This document shows, in pieces, positions 17,500 through 30,333 of a stretch of 64,000 nt of DNA; the first letter of the stretch is position 1; each line of letters starts with the position of its first letter. A program made the translations under genes and the position numbers. Under the pieces are notes generated by a model, which was given only the letters and a program-made list of their open reading frames with translations, ran no database searches and was not told the origin of the DNA. Source of the DNA: Sialis fuliginosa (taxonomy: Eukaryota; Arthropoda; Insecta; Megaloptera; Sialidae); contig OY540822.1 in NCBI GenBank assembly GCA_961205875.1, positions 2,172,501-2,236,500 of the forward strand, given 5' to 3'.

Positions 17500-19191
17500 A
17501 TGGAAACGATCATAATATTAATGGTAGCATTATATCTAAACTCTGTAAATGGCGAACCAATTGAAGTGGTAGCCGGAGCTTACTTTCAAAATTTACCGAA
17601 ACCAATCACATATGAAACAGCCATTCCTATTATATTCTGGTCGAAATCAGAAATAAATAATTATTATAAACCAACAACTAATGCGTTTATGTCAAATAGC
17701 GATGACACATTCACATCTCCGACAGATAAAATTCTATTGGATGATGGTGATACTTTTGGCTGGGGTTTCCAAATAGCGGACAGGAACCATATAGATAGCC
17801 TTTTCACCGACGATGTCAAACAAAATTTTTTATTTAATAAAATATAGAATCACAAAATTAAATTTCAAATAGTAAATATAAATCTTTATAATACAGAAAA
17901 TTTTCAAAGAGGTAATAGAATTGCAATAGCAAATAACGAAACTTTTATATACAATAGGAACAATGAAATAATTCAAGCTTGTCAGAATAAAATGTTAACA
18001 CCAAATTTAATCAATCCAGATCAAATTAGAAAAGGGCTAAATTTATTAAATAGTAAAATTATGAATTCAGGTTATGAATTAGCAGTAAAAAATGTAAATC
18101 AATATTTTCATATGCGTATACTTGATTGTATGATAGGTGAAAATATATTGATGGGTCTACACATTCCTTTAATCAGGAAATCATTAAAAAATCCTACTTT
18201 CATCAGATTTATAACCATTCCTTTTACATGGGAAGATACAACATGTAGTATAAACATTAGGTCTTTTGACTTAGTAAACATAACCGAACATGACAACATA
18301 AAAGTAATGATACCATGGTGTCATTCACTAAAAGATCAGTTATGTCTTATTATTGATGCGTATGACGACAGTGTAGACGCAGCTGCATGCGCTGAGGTAA
18401 TCATAAAAGGTTCCTCTGCGAGAAAGGTATCAGCACTATGTCCATTTACCTGTAGAAAAACACTTCCCTCATACCGACACATTACTCTGGTAGATCCACA
18501 CACCTACATATTAAACAGTATAAAAGAAGATATTGAGATTATTTGTGGAAACAGTTCGACAAAATTTATAGATAAAGTAAAAGTAGGAGCTTTAATTTTT
18601 TCATTGCCATGCAATTGCATTATTTCATTCAAGGATGGAAAACAGTTAAGTCCAGGGTTTCCATGTCTTAATAATAAAGAATTTAGTATAAAAAGACTTA
18701 TACCAGCTTCATGGTCCAGATTTAACACTATTAACATACCTGGTTATGGTTCCTTGTCTTTCACAACTTTTAACGATTACACTGAGGTAATTAAAGATAA
18801 TTCAAACATAGCGGCTACACCCCTCATTGGTTCCCCATCAAATAACAATTATTATTATGTACTAACCACTGCAATAGTTAGTATAATTCTTTCAATTACA
18901 ACAATACTACTGGTTATTATTTTTTACATGAAAACGCAAGTGACGCAGCCCCGCAGGATAACAACTTTCCGACCACCTTCAGTTATTATGAGCTACAGCG
19001 CGGAAAATTCACCGATGATGATTCAAGGGAACGTGTCATCCAGTCCATCTTCTTCAAATCTGAGCGCCAGGCCAGCGCCTAGACGAGAGGGAGAATGTGA
19101 ATATCTTCAACATGTATATGAAATACCCCGAATACCACCGACACCCCAAGCGATCAATGCTACTTATATGACAATGAGTAGACGCGCCTGA
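17500..19191 (+). pseudogene. env: Env-like glycoprotein gene broken by one amber codon
   Basis: Starts at ATG 17500 with a hydrophobic signal peptide of about 18 residues. The frame has one in-frame TAG at 17845-17847 (codon 116), after which the same frame stays open to TGA at 19189-19191, so the break is a single nonsense codon and not a frameshift. The second part is Cys-rich (a cluster between 18250 and 18680). One C-terminal membrane anchor lies at about 18859-18927, followed by a roughly 85-residue Ser/Pro-rich cytoplasmic tail ending in Arg-Arg-Ala. The layout is that of a class of envelope fusion proteins on insect endogenous retroviruses; I saw no clear furin site and cannot name the viral source family. 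Readthrough is possible but unsupported. Confidence 0.75.
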
Positions 19192-20830
19192 TCAGCCCGT
19201 GTACAAAAAGTCATATCATTATGGATGCACTGGCATAGCCAACCAGTGACTAGTCCTAATGTGCGAATCGTTAGTGACACATCATCAACAATGACACCTG
19301 AATTAGCCAGCAGACGTCATATCATGTGAGACACCGCCGACACTTGGACCTAGCCAACCCAGTGCCATGACTACACTCATTCAGACAGGATGTTCAGGAA
19401 AGAAGTACTAAAATATTAATATAACAATTTATTGTATTTTACTATGTTATATACCCCATAATACCACCGAAACTATATTTTTAAATTTTTCTAGTATATA
19501 TATGTTTGTCTTTATTTTAAGGGAAGTCTAATTTTAAAGAGAAAAATAATGTAATCTAATTTCATTTAGTTGTTTTGTTATTATGCATTCAAACATATAG
19601 AAGGTATGAATGACATAATTATACAATGTTCCAACCACAACTATTTATGTGATAAGTGACAATGCGCTACCGTGAATATAAAATAAAAGTTACATTATTT
19701 TCATCTAACCATTATTAGTATAAATATATACTATATAAATAAAGATATTGATTTTTAATAAAATAATAGTTAGTTTAAGTTTTACACCTTGTGATAGTAA
19801 CTCATATCATGGCTCTTAAATAACTTAGATTTTGTTTTGTTGTGTATTTTGTATTTTCAATTAAGTATCAAGTATTAATGAATTACTAATATCAGTTACG
19901 GCATAAAATGGTGTAAAGAACACGGTACCAATGTCCTATGATAGAGCGATAATATGATATTATTTTCACATTACTAAAATAAATCATGGGACCTAAGATA
20001 CTCTTGCAGAATGTATGTGATCAATAAAATAGGTAAATTGATTAATTATTTTTAATAATTAAAAAAAAAAATTTATATAAATAACTTCATAATAATAGTT
20101 ATCAAAATAATATCTATAAGAATTACTGAATTAGTACGGAAACTTAATTTTTATTACCGTAATATTTAAAATAATCTATTATGACAGATTAAAATACATT
20201 TTCTCAAATGTTAAGAAGTATTTTCGTAAACGCTTTCAGTACTCGTTATAGAAAAATTAATATAATCTAAGAATAAAATAATTTTTATGTAATTAATAAT
20301 TTTGATAAGGTTTAATAAAATATAAATGCATATACAGTACAAGGTTAGAAAATAAACAGAGGCGATTTACTATTGAATTAAATACCTCTGTATATATCAT
20401 ATATGTCAGTAAAATAGAATAGAACAATTAAATAAATATATATGTATAATTATCATAAAATATATAAGATAACATGGAAAAATAAATACATCGTAATAGA
20501 GTTACCATAGTCAATTTTTGTTTGTTCTAAAGAAAGGTTATGTTACCTTGTATTATGGCTCATGAAATAGTTAGTATTATAAATAATCATGTTTTTTGTC
20601 GATGATCAGACTATAGAATTTTATGTGGTTGCTTTAGTTGTGTTATGTGTAATGAGAAAACCACAAAGTAAAGATACTACGGAAGTGAGCAATAATATAG
20701 GGGATAACTATAGACATATAAAATATATTATAATATTGAATGTTAGAAATATATCATTACTCCAGTAAATTTTAAATTGTTCATACAAAGACACTTCTGG
20801 AATAGATAGTGACATGTCGGGGCGACATGT
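19192..20830. other. Non-coding region between env and 3' LTR
   Basis: 1.64 kb of AT-rich sequence with no supported ORF. Nothing repeated was recognised apart from short AT runs. Confidence 0.6.
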
Positions 20831-20848
20831 ACTGGAGGAGGGGGAAAA
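20831..20848 (+). other. Polypurine tract
   Basis: ACTGGAGGAGGGGGAAAA abuts the 3' LTR exactly, the expected primer for plus-strand DNA synthesis. Confidence 0.9.
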
Positions 20849-21776
20849 TGTCACGTAGCATTATATACCTTAGTCATATTGTCACGTAGCCGAATGTATA
20901 TTAATCATATTAAGGCATGAAGTAATAAACTATTCTTACATTTTTCACTTAGTAACAACTTTGCTTAAACTATGTCATTTCAAATGGATTATCAACTACC
21001 GCTTCCTGTTTTTATTGATTAATATGAATTCTTAGAACTGCGCCTTGTTTACAGGACGTTCAGTATGACTTGAGAAAACCGCATTTTATTCCAACGACGC
21101 GGGAAGTGGCCCCTCTCTTCCAGAGGGCACTATAAAACCATTTTTCTTGGGCCCCGCCCGAGAGAGTGTTCGGAGACGGCATCGGTCTTGCAAATCGTGG
21201 CATTACCCTAGTGGTGTAATCGCGTTCTTCCAAATTATAATCTAAATTCCAAATTACTTAATAAGTCTATTTGATTTTATCTTTTGGTTCGTTCAGTAAT
21301 AAATTATAACACGCGTTCTTAGATTTCACTCTCCTCGCAGATAGTGTCTATATCATCTATTTAAGTTACTTAAGACTATTGTATTTGCGTAATATAAATC
21401 TACATAAGTTTGTGTGTTTTTCAATAAAGTGTGTTCTATTCATTAATTATCAATGTGTTGTGCTTTGTCATACTCCATCTGTATCGTTCTCCTGTTCCTA
21501 CTGGTGCTCATTCTGGGCTCTATCATAATTTGGCAACTCATCAGTCCTACTTGGTGTAACTGTGAGATTTAACTCTGGTAAGTACAATGTTTACTTATTG
21601 CTTTTGGTGATAATTTAAGTTTCCCTTTACTTTCCATCTGATTATTTGAATTGTTCTGGTACAGTTTAGGAGAAGTTCTTATGTATTAAGGCTTCAAGCT
21701 ATGTGTCCGCTCTAACGCCCCAGGAATTTAACTAGTTTTTCATATATTATTTGACCCATAAGGGCGGGACGTAGCA
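20849..21776 (+). repeat. 3' LTR (928 bp)
   Basis: Same ends and signals as the 5' LTR (TATAAA at 21131-21136; AATAAA at 21423-21428) with about 99% identity by eye. Confidence 0.95.
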
Positions 21777-21782
21777 ATATAT

Positions 21783-22564
21783 TTTATTTTTAGATAGAAA
21801 ATTAGGTCAGCTTTAAAAATTTATAACACATATAGTAACTTAAAGTAACTCATAACAAAGATATAACATGTTTTAATTATTATTGAAACAAAATCACAAC
21901 GTGTATACGCTCAATGAAACATGCATTTTTGTGGTTGCAATACCACTGCTTGTAGTCAAATCTCAATCTCAAAATTGTTGGTACATAATACCATTATGTA
22001 GTCCCCCACCAGAGTTATTTAGCTTTGAAAAGTGCCATTTTCTCAAATTTTCAAATTTTGAGAATTTTTTAAAATAAAGGGGGGCAAGTCTCAAAGTTGA
22101 ACTTTGGTGTGTGAAGACAACTAGTACCCACCTATTTGTAAAAAATAATTTGACTTGTTGACTTTCCCCCTTCTTGCAAAAACATCCCCTTGAAAATGGG
22201 ATTTTTTTCAAAAATAGAACTAAGAATTAAGGCTAAAATTTCACCCTTTAGGATAACATTTAGGTGAAAATGTCTAGAAATAATCTTGTAGCCCGTTTTA
22301 TTCTGAACAATTTGCTTTTAGTCCCGTGTTGAAAAGTTTTATAGAAGCTGAGATATGTTAGTTTCCGCGAACCCTTTAAAGTACAAAAAATGCTGCAACC
22401 TGTAGAACAAATATGGCCGTCACGCGAAAACAAAAAACAATAAAATTAAAATAATGGTCGTTTCCAACTACCAACATGTTAGGGTAATTACACACAAAAA
22501 ATCAATTTTTTTTAGAATGATCGAGTAACCAGTGCTGGACCAGTTTATATGGATTGACCCTTTA
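21783..22564. other. AT-rich spacer, no gene seen
   Basis: Short frames at 21883-22077 and 21969-22211 overlap on opposite strands around a self-complementary stretch (AAATTTTCAAATTTTGAG); neither resembles a gene. Confidence 0.5.
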
Positions 22565-23344
22565 GTGATTGAACGTTGTTCAAACGGTGGAATATATGCG
22601 ACCGCTAGAAGATTATAGTATAATAAAATAATATTATAATTATATTATATTAATAAACATATTATGTTTATCAACATATAACTGATTATTTTTTTAAATA
22701 TATTTAGTAATTTCATGTTCACACGTGGCACACCTAAAATATGTGTATATTTGTATCTTTCATACAATATTATAATTTTGGCTACACAAAAAACAGTGTG
22801 CGATACTAAAAAAAGCTACCTAGTCGAAATACAAATTTTTGAAATTTTCTGCTTACCAGTTATTTTTTTATTTGAACTTGAATTTTGGGTTTAGGTTGAA
22901 TTTTTCCAAGTTGGCTAAACCCAAAAGTCAAGCTCAAATAAAAAAAAACTGGCAATCAGAAAATTCCAAAAATTTGGATTTCGACTATGTTCGCTTTTGT
23001 ATGTCGTTTTTTTGGTATTGCACACCTTTTAAGACTATCTAATGCCCGAAGACCGTCGAGACCGCCTTCGGCTATTATTAAGAAATTAAAATTGATAATT
23101 TAACAAATAAGTTGAATAATTAATATATCAGCTTGGCGCAATCCTACAGATTCCAATTAAAACAAAAATATTTTTAGGTGTGTCACGTGTGAACATGAAA
23201 TTACTAAATTTACTAAAAAAAATAATCAATTATGTTGATAAACATAATATGTTTATTAATATAATATAATTATAATATTACTTTATTATACTATAATCTT
23301 TTAGCAGTCGCATATATTCCACCGTTTGAACACCGTTCAATCAC
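22565..23344. mobile_element. MITE with about 180-bp inverted arms and a nested palindrome
   Basis: The left arm (22565 to about 22738) starts GTGATTGAACG; the right arm (about 23178-23344) ends CGTTCAATCAC. They pair over most of their length, including TCATGTTCACACGTG. Inside, a second inverted repeat at 22821-22987 (TAGTCGAAAT...ATTTCGACTA, arms about 70 bp) looks like a MITE inserted into the first. No clear target duplication was found for the outer element. Confidence 0.75.
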
Positions 23345-23614
23345 AAACAAAAATATGAAATCTGTGTGTACGTCGGATACTAAAGTTTCGTCCAATTTTT
23401 TTTGGTAACTCATTTACCCCCCATTAAAAAGCACCACAAACTTAAAACTTTATTTTTTCAACTCTGGTTATTATTGGCCCACTATTTTATCTCAGCGTTC
23501 TAAGTCGAACAGTTTAGTACTTAAAAGGTTATGACAGACAGACAGACAGACAGTGTTGATTCCAAATGTTTCTTTTTTTCTAATTTCAAAACATTAAAAA
23601 ACATTATTTTTTAG
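23345..23614. other. Spacer before exon-like ORF
   Basis: Holds a (GACA)n microsatellite at about 23533-23552 and, at the end, a T-rich tract ending TTTTTTAG, a plausible acceptor. Confidence 0.5.
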
Positions 23615-23831
23615 AAAATATCTACGTGACAGTGAACGTGAACAATTATCGCAACAAGCTCAATCATTCAGAGAAATATTACAAGCTATATCGTCTGGAA
23701 AATTCATATTGACTTCTACTATTTCTACGCCAACGTATGATTTGAATCCTGCGTCTTCTTCGTTGGACCTGTTTGTAGACATGGGTTTATTAACAGAAAG
23801 CTATTGTTTTAATTTCCTCGACGACTCCTGA
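23615..23831 (+). CDS. Candidate terminal exon of an unidentified gene
   Basis: ATTATTTTTTAG (AG at 23613-23614) is followed by a frame with no ATG, open to TGA at 23829-23831, about 71 codons. Composition is protein-like and unlike the flanking AT-rich DNA: it begins KYLRDSEREQLSQQAQSFRE, helical and Gln/Glu rich, and ends LLTESYCFNFLDDS. It could be the C-terminal exon of a host gene (for instance a DNA-binding protein with a coiled tail) or a detached remnant; I do not recognise the family. No upstream exon was identified in the window. Confidence 0.45.
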
Positions 23832-25303
23832 AAGTTTGTCAGTATTTTTAAGGGACACCCTGTATATTATGGTTACAGGCAATTATTGATTTATAAACTA
23901 ATTTAATTCATTCACGATGTCATGTTTTTAATAAGTCTACAAGATTAGCGTCACTTCCTCCAGGGGTAGAAAAAGGACAAAAATAAGTTTTCGGTAGAAA
24001 ATGTCAAGAAATTGGCGAAATACTGATTTTACTCTCATTCCTACACCGATCTCATAGGAGGGAGGAAACTTCAAGATATCTTAGTGACAACCTAAACAAC
24101 TATTATATGAATATTTTCTACTCTAAAATACTTGGCGCCTGTCAAATATAAACCAAACATTTAATTCTAAATATTTGCATCCATATAAGAAAATCCTACA
24201 AACAGTGCCAAATTTAAAGAGTGGAGTTTTGTGGGCAGTGGAATACGTGAGGGCTCTTTTTTACTTTCTTATACCCATGTATACAAAATAAACATGGATA
24301 CAACAAGCATGGCTTTTTTTTAAACACTTCTTGTTAAGCTTTTTACTAAAGAAAATTATATTTAAATTAACTTTAAAGCAGCTTTTCTTATGCCACGAAA
24401 AAAAGGTGCCGAAATGTTGTTTCACCGCGTTACATTACAAAAATAGCCCTGACGTGTTTGTCTGTTGGTCTGTAAGCACTGTAACTCAAATACGACAAAT
24501 CGTAGAAGAGTGAAATTTTATATTTTATATTAATTTATAAATAAAAATAAAATGTTTTATTTATTAATTATAAATTTTTTTGCAAACAAAATAATTTTTT
24601 TTTCAAATACAAACTTGAACCCGAGCCTTAAAAAAATAACGGTTTTTGAACCCAAATAGTTTGCAACATGTTGAACCCAAACCCGAACCGAAATTTATAT
24701 TAATTCTGTTCAAGTCCCTGGTTATAGGAAATATATAATTATATAGCAATATTATTGCTATTTGTCTATTTACATTGAAGTGAACATATTATGTATTTAT
24801 GACTTTTTACCTGTCCAAAAGCAAATGTTCAAAAGGTCATATGTCATTCAATTTTGTAACTGGGCATATTTTTAAAATTTATGTTTAATATAACTAAAGT
24901 TATATTATTAATGTTATTTAATCAACAATAAAAACTTAACAATATGAAATATATTTGTTTATTATTATGTTTCCAACTTTAAATTTGCTGTACTGTAAAA
25001 TAAGAAATTCGTACATATGACTGTTTGCCCCCACACCATAGATATCTGGAGTTCGAAGTTATAGTACAGCTGCCATTATGCCTTATTTCTGTTTATTTAT
25101 TTATATTTAATTTATGTAATCCTATGATCGACTTTAATCAATCCAAAAGTGTGACGTAACAAAATTATATAAAGGCACAATTCATTATATTGATAAATAA
25201 ATAATTTGGCTGTTAAAACAACAAACAGCTAATAGTAAAGTCCTGGACACAGATCTTCTGGTGACACGTGTTATAATAACCTGGAGTAAAAAGTCCATTT
25301 TTA
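23832..25303. other. AT-rich spacer with one dispersed repeat
   Basis: About 24597-24722 is an inverted, diverged copy of about 60928-61060 (shared ends GGGACTTGAAC / GTTCAAGTCCC and degenerate GGTTCGGGTTC units). No gene is supported; the short frame at 24331-24513 starts TTG-like and is not convincing. Confidence 0.5.
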
Positions 25304-25983
25304 TCTCTATATATAAAAATAAATGTTCGTTTGTATGAGGCTTATAGACTCCGGAATTACTAAACCGATTTCAATGCGGTTTTCAGCAATAGTTGAATAA
25401 TTTTTCTGTACAATATCGTATCTATTAATATTTTATGAAAATCTAAGATTTAACATCAAAAGACTAAAAAAATCTTTATCAAGTCGTGTTTTGCTATTAA
25501 TTTAGGTCACAATGATCACGTCTCTTTCAAATATTTTGTCGAACAAATAAGATGATTTTTGACACATGCTAACAATAAAATATTTTGAAATATAAATAAA
25601 CATTGATTGAAACATAAAGAAACATTTCACTTCCAAAAATGGTAAAATATCGAAATTAATTATTATGATTGTTGCTAATCTATTTATTTATTTATTTTTG
25701 ATTTTCATACAAATTCTAAGACAAGACCTGGTGTTTTCTGGGAGTTTGAAAATATAATTTTGCGCGATTTTCTCAATAACTACTGAACGGATTTTATTCC
25801 GGTTTTCACTAATGGGTAGGTTAAGTTTAGGTGTATAATTTTTGTAGATTTTGTGTAAATTTCATGAAGTCGGAAAAAAACAATTCGCGGTGAACCGTGT
25901 GTTGTGGGCATATCGGGTGGGCATGATTACTTCATGTTTAATTGAATCAATATCTCCGGGTAACACCGGGTCCAATGCGCTAG
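25304..25983 (+). mobile_element. Helitron-like non-autonomous element (tentative)
   Basis: Begins TCTCTATATATAAAAATAAA and ends with a GC-rich stretch CCGGGTAACACCGGGTCC followed by CTAG (25980-25983). A TC start and a CTAG-type end after a short 3' hairpin are Helitron features, and the ACTGAACCGATTTNAATGCGG core is common in insect copies. A related fragment lies at about 27552-27625. Boundaries are uncertain and the two halves are diverged. Confidence 0.45.
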
Positions 25984-27067
25984 ATCATTTATAAATAATA
26001 TCTATTTTATTATTTATTTGGGCAATAGAAACGAAATTTGTAAATAAAATTACCATTTTTAGTAAGCATACGTTTCGGAATGTTTATTTCTTCTTCTTCT
26101 TCTGTTGACGTTCTTTTCTTAGTGATACAGCCAAATAGGTACTTCATATATTGAATGTCTTGAGCGTTAGTTTATTAATTTAGTTTTTTTATTATTAATT
26201 TTGTTGTTTTTCGGAATGTTTAATTTCTGTCTTATTGTAAGTGATAAAATAATAATGCATAACTTCGATAAAAACCAATGTACAAAACATGAAGCCCACC
26301 AATGTTTTAAGAATATTAGTTATTTTTCAATTATTCTTGAGAACTTAGACATCGAGTAATGTCCGGTATTATAAACGAGTTAATATTTATTTGTTAACTA
26401 GCACTTTCAATGGGGTATTAATTATTAATTATATAAATTCATTTTAGAATTTAATCTGTGATACTTCAACTTATTATAACACAGTTAGTGACGAGATAAT
26501 CTTCATAGTACTACCGTTTTAATATCATTGATGTTTACTTACCGCGCGTCAAACACTTCATGATACTTCAAGGGAACTGTTATATGTTTGGTACCCATTG
26601 GAAAGTGCTTGTTTAGCTCCTTTATAATACTGCACATAAGCGTTTCATTTTTATTAGTGTAGCCTAAATATTTCTTGCATTGTTTTATTTTAATTAATCT
26701 AATTTTCCTTTTTTTCTACATATAAGATTTTGTAAAATTGTTCTAAACAAAAACGAATCACAAAAATGAATCATCTGAATGTGCCTTTAGTTTCATGTTA
26801 TCACAACTCTGATCATAGGTGCCAACTACGTGGAGGTAATTAATTGGAAACAATTTCACTCACGTTTTAGTTATGACGGGAGGGAGGGGGGGTCATCATT
26901 TTTTGTCGCCATAATAAACATCTTAAATAGAAAAGAAAATAAATTATAAGTATTTTCTAACCTGTTTAATAAATACCTACATAATTAATAATATAAAGTA
27001 CGGCAATTTTTATAACAACCATTTTGTAAAAATTGTATTCATTTACTGAAAAAGCTGAATTAAGTTT
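25984..27067. other. Spacer with one small MITE
   Basis: Apart from the MITE at 26360-26636 and a TTC microsatellite near 26091-26102, nothing recognisable was found. No ORF is convincing. Confidence 0.5.
26360..26636. mobile_element. MITE, TGTCCGGTATTATAAACGAG family, copy 1
   Basis: 277 bp with ends TGTCCGGTATTATAAACGAG and CTCCTTTATAATACTGCACA, flanked by TAA on both sides (26357-26359, 26637-26639). The 3-bp TNA duplication suggests PIF/Harbinger. A relative is at 52784-53115. Confidence 0.7.
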
Positions 27068-29710
27068 ATGTACAGTCACCTGCAGATCTCGTCTGGCACC
27101 CTAAAGGCCATAATCGCTTACAAAAGATTTCAAATTTAAAGACAAACATCATCGGTTATCTTTTTCTAGGGCGGAGCTTACACTTACAGTTATAACATTT
27201 TAAATAAAAACAATAAATATACTTCCATTTCAAATAATGATTTATTATTACAAATTTTGCTTTTGTTACCTAATTTCTTATATTTATTATAGTTATTTAC
27301 TTATGTATATTTTAAATCTAATATGTATGTATCTACAATTTATATTGGATTTGAAGATTATTTTATACATTTTAACAATTAAATATTAATATATTATTTT
27401 TTGCTATTATACTTTACGTTTTACACATCATATTTTTCGAGATAAGCGGTAAAAGATACAAAAATAACCTTTTTATGTAGGTAAAGTTAATTAATTAATT
27501 GTATAAACAATCAATTTTTATAAAAATTGTGTAGTGTGTAATATACAATAAAATAACTCTTAAACTACTGAACCGATTTTAATGCGGCTTTCACCAATAG
27601 ATAAATAATTGTTCGGAGCAGGTTTTTGGCTATTATTTTTTTATTGTTGCTGGTTCTATAAAACATCTGTATTTGTTTATAATAAAAAAAAATCAACAAT
27701 AAGATTTCAATGCCACTATTTGCCATATTGATAAATTTTACTTTTTTATGGCGACAATCGATTATATAAGTCTTTGGAAACACATACAAACAGTTTTACA
27801 AAAATAAAGGTTTTGCAAAAAATTGTATTGTGAATCATAAATGATTCTATTTTTAATAATTTAATTAAACAAAAACAATTGAAGATATCAGGTCCTAATT
27901 TTCAGTTAATGTTCTGTACTACAAAATGTTTATTTTCCAGGGATATCAACTTAAAAAACGTTAAACTTTATTAGTTATTACAACCATTTTTATCAGCGTA
28001 ACGGATAAACAAATGATTTTTTTTTAAATTTCAAAATTTTACATGAAATTTTTTTTGTATAATAGTTATTTAGACCGCTATTTACCAAAAATCAGAAAAT
28101 CTTAAGAATTTTGCAAATGAACCATGGATAACTCCTGTCGCGAACAACCAAAATCGGATCAAACTTAGGGTATTATTCTACACTTGTAACAAATGCTGTT
28201 AGTATTAAAACTGTACCCAAAAACAATCTGTTTTAGCCTCCACAGCCTGGACTATAAAAGTTGTAGAGAACATTATTTTCTATAATTTATGTTCTATTCT
28301 TTTTTTGTATCTTTTATGAATTGACCAAAAATAATAATTTAGTTTTATTTAAAATTAATTTTAATAATATGAAATCTATATAGATATAGTTATCTATGAA
28401 AATAAAATCATTTATTATTATAACTGTCAATTAAATAGATGTATAGAAATAATAATATCTAAAACGTGCCAAACTGTTGAAATATTAAATAAATAAGAAG
28501 CCATTGACAAAACAACATTTTTTTAAGCATAAAAATTATTATACCGATTTATAATAAAAAAATAAAAACATTTGAAATAAAATCACATAATAGAATTAAA
28601 ATATATCTCGAACATTAACAAAAACAACAATTAAAGTAATGTAGTTTATATTCAATTTCTTAGCAGAAAGTATTAACTAATGTAATTTTCATCTGTATCA
28701 TGATGTATAAAAAAGTCTTGTGTCGACCAGGGTAGTTTATTTGCAATAATAATTTGCGTTTCTTGTAATATAAATATAAGCAATAAAATTACTACCTTTG
28801 CAATAAAACATGCGTTAATTTTAACCCACTCGTAGGTATACATATTTAACAAAATATAAAAATTTCAAATTCCTTTTTTATAGTCATTAGGCATTATAAT
28901 GACTAGTTTAAAATTTTCAAATTTTTAAATTACATTTAAAAAGGTGCAATGGCTATCACTAGACTTTCTTTGTCGTTTGTTAACGACTACAGATCGACAC
29001 ATAGCCATCAAGTCGAAAATAATCAGAATGGGTTCAGAGAAGGTTAAAATGGATATTGCCATCAAAATCCGAAATTGAAAAAATTGGTTTAACAATACTA
29101 ACTTCAAATTTGAGAGGGGGGTAGGCAAAACAAGTTTTGAAGTTCGAAGCAAAAGAATTGTAGTATATTAAATTAAGAAATTTTTATTTGATTTGTTATA
29201 GTTTTACATATGTTGTTTCTTATGGGGTATGACCCCTATGATCCCACCCCCTTTATTTAAATTACTTTAAATTTATAAGTTTTTTTAAGGGGAACATAAC
29301 ATTAAACGAATATCCTTCGCCTTTCAGTGGGGGGAGGGGATTACATACTCCTACCCCCCTTCAAAACGTTTTAATCTTCACCTTATCCATATTAATGAGA
29401 CATATAATTTTATATCAAGTTTAATATATTTAAATACTAAAATTTGGAATATCAAATATTTATTGCCACAAAATTTACTTATACAATTTTCAATAGATTA
29501 CATAATAATTTAATTGCACAAATATATATGAGTACTATAAACAAAGAGTAGTTCTTTATCTAGCAAATGAATTTCAAAATATCTGTCTTTGTTTGATACA
29601 TGGAGAAATGATTTAAATATTATAATAATCAAATGGGAGGAGCCTACTAAGTTTGTGATAAACGAAAATGAATACAAAATGCAAGACCATTAATGCAGGT
29701 GACTGTACAT
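27068..29710. mobile_element. Possible 2.6-kb element bounded by ATGTACAGTCACCTGCA
   Basis: ATGTACAGTCACCTGCA at 27068-27084 is repeated in perfect inverted orientation at 29694-29710. With TA target sites, CAGTCACC ends would suit a Tc1/mariner-like element. No transposase ORF remains inside. The interior includes a 340-bp repeat (27103-27440) that recurs inverted at 36085-36415, and a Helitron-like fragment near 27552. Otherwise AT-rich. Confidence 0.45.
27103..27440. repeat. Dispersed 340-bp repeat, copy 1
   Basis: Inverted match to 36085-36415 at roughly 80% by eye (shared GATTTATTATTACAAATTTTGC and TCTTTTTCTAGGGCGGAG segments). Confidence 0.75.
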
Positions 29711-30333
29711 AATTTTTGAAAGTGTAAAAGTAATATGGTTCTTGTATTAGTTTGGTTATTGCGGTTATTTTAAGAAAATTTTTCAACTGCAAATACATTT
29801 TGTTTGTTGTTGTTTTTGCTCTTCACTTTGTATATTTCTCTTACAAATTTAAATTTTTTTATATTTTTCTTTCTACTTGCAATCTTTCATCTACACAAAT
29901 TAGCTTTTACAACTGCAGTTTTCATTTAGTACATACTGAAGTAACCCTTGCATTAGTATTGGATGATGATAATGTCATAATTCATAGCCCTAGATTGCAT
30001 TGTTATGTGAAGGGCGGGACGGGCATGTATTACATTATTAAGATTAACTACCAGTACCAATTTAAGATCCAGATTTTATACACAAAATGTCCCCCAGAAG
30101 AAGGTATAAATTTATATTACAGATCTATTAAAATCCAACATAATTTCATGATGATTCTACCTACTTGTAATTATGAGTACGTTTACACAGCGCCGTTATT
30201 CTAGTTTTACTGTAACCAATGTAGTAAAACCGGGTTTAAAAATACGTGTAGATGGCACATTACATACTAATTAACTAATAATAATTACGCTATTCCTGTT
30301 AATCTACAGGCATAGCATAGAGATGGAATAATA
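29711..30333. other. Region with a 150-codon ORF of doubtful meaning
   Basis: A frame at 29752-30204 (TTG start) encodes a hydrophobic N-terminal stretch and a less biased second half (LVLDDDNVIIHSPRLHCYV, YTKCPPEEGINLYYRSIK). No ATG start, splice sites or family are recognised. It could be a decayed exon or chance. Confidence 0.3.

Larger units (their letters stand above)
7362..21782 (+). mobile_element. Errantivirus-like (Ty3/gypsy with env) LTR element, 14.4 kb
   Basis: Two LTRs (7368-8304 and 20849-21776) enclose gag, pol and an env-like ORF in the same orientation. ATAT (or ATATAT) flanks the element on both sides (7362-7367 and 21777-21782), fitting the 4-6 bp target duplications of Ty3/gypsy elements. 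Order and domains (Gag zinc knuckle; PR-RT-RNaseH-IN; membrane-anchored Env) place it with insect endogenous retroviruses. The LTRs differ at only about ten sites including three small indels, so insertion is relatively recent. At 14.4 kb it is far longer than the usual 7-9 kb, because of non-coding tracts of 3.9 kb before env and 1.65 kb after it. Gag and pol are intact; env has one stop. Confidence 0.93.
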
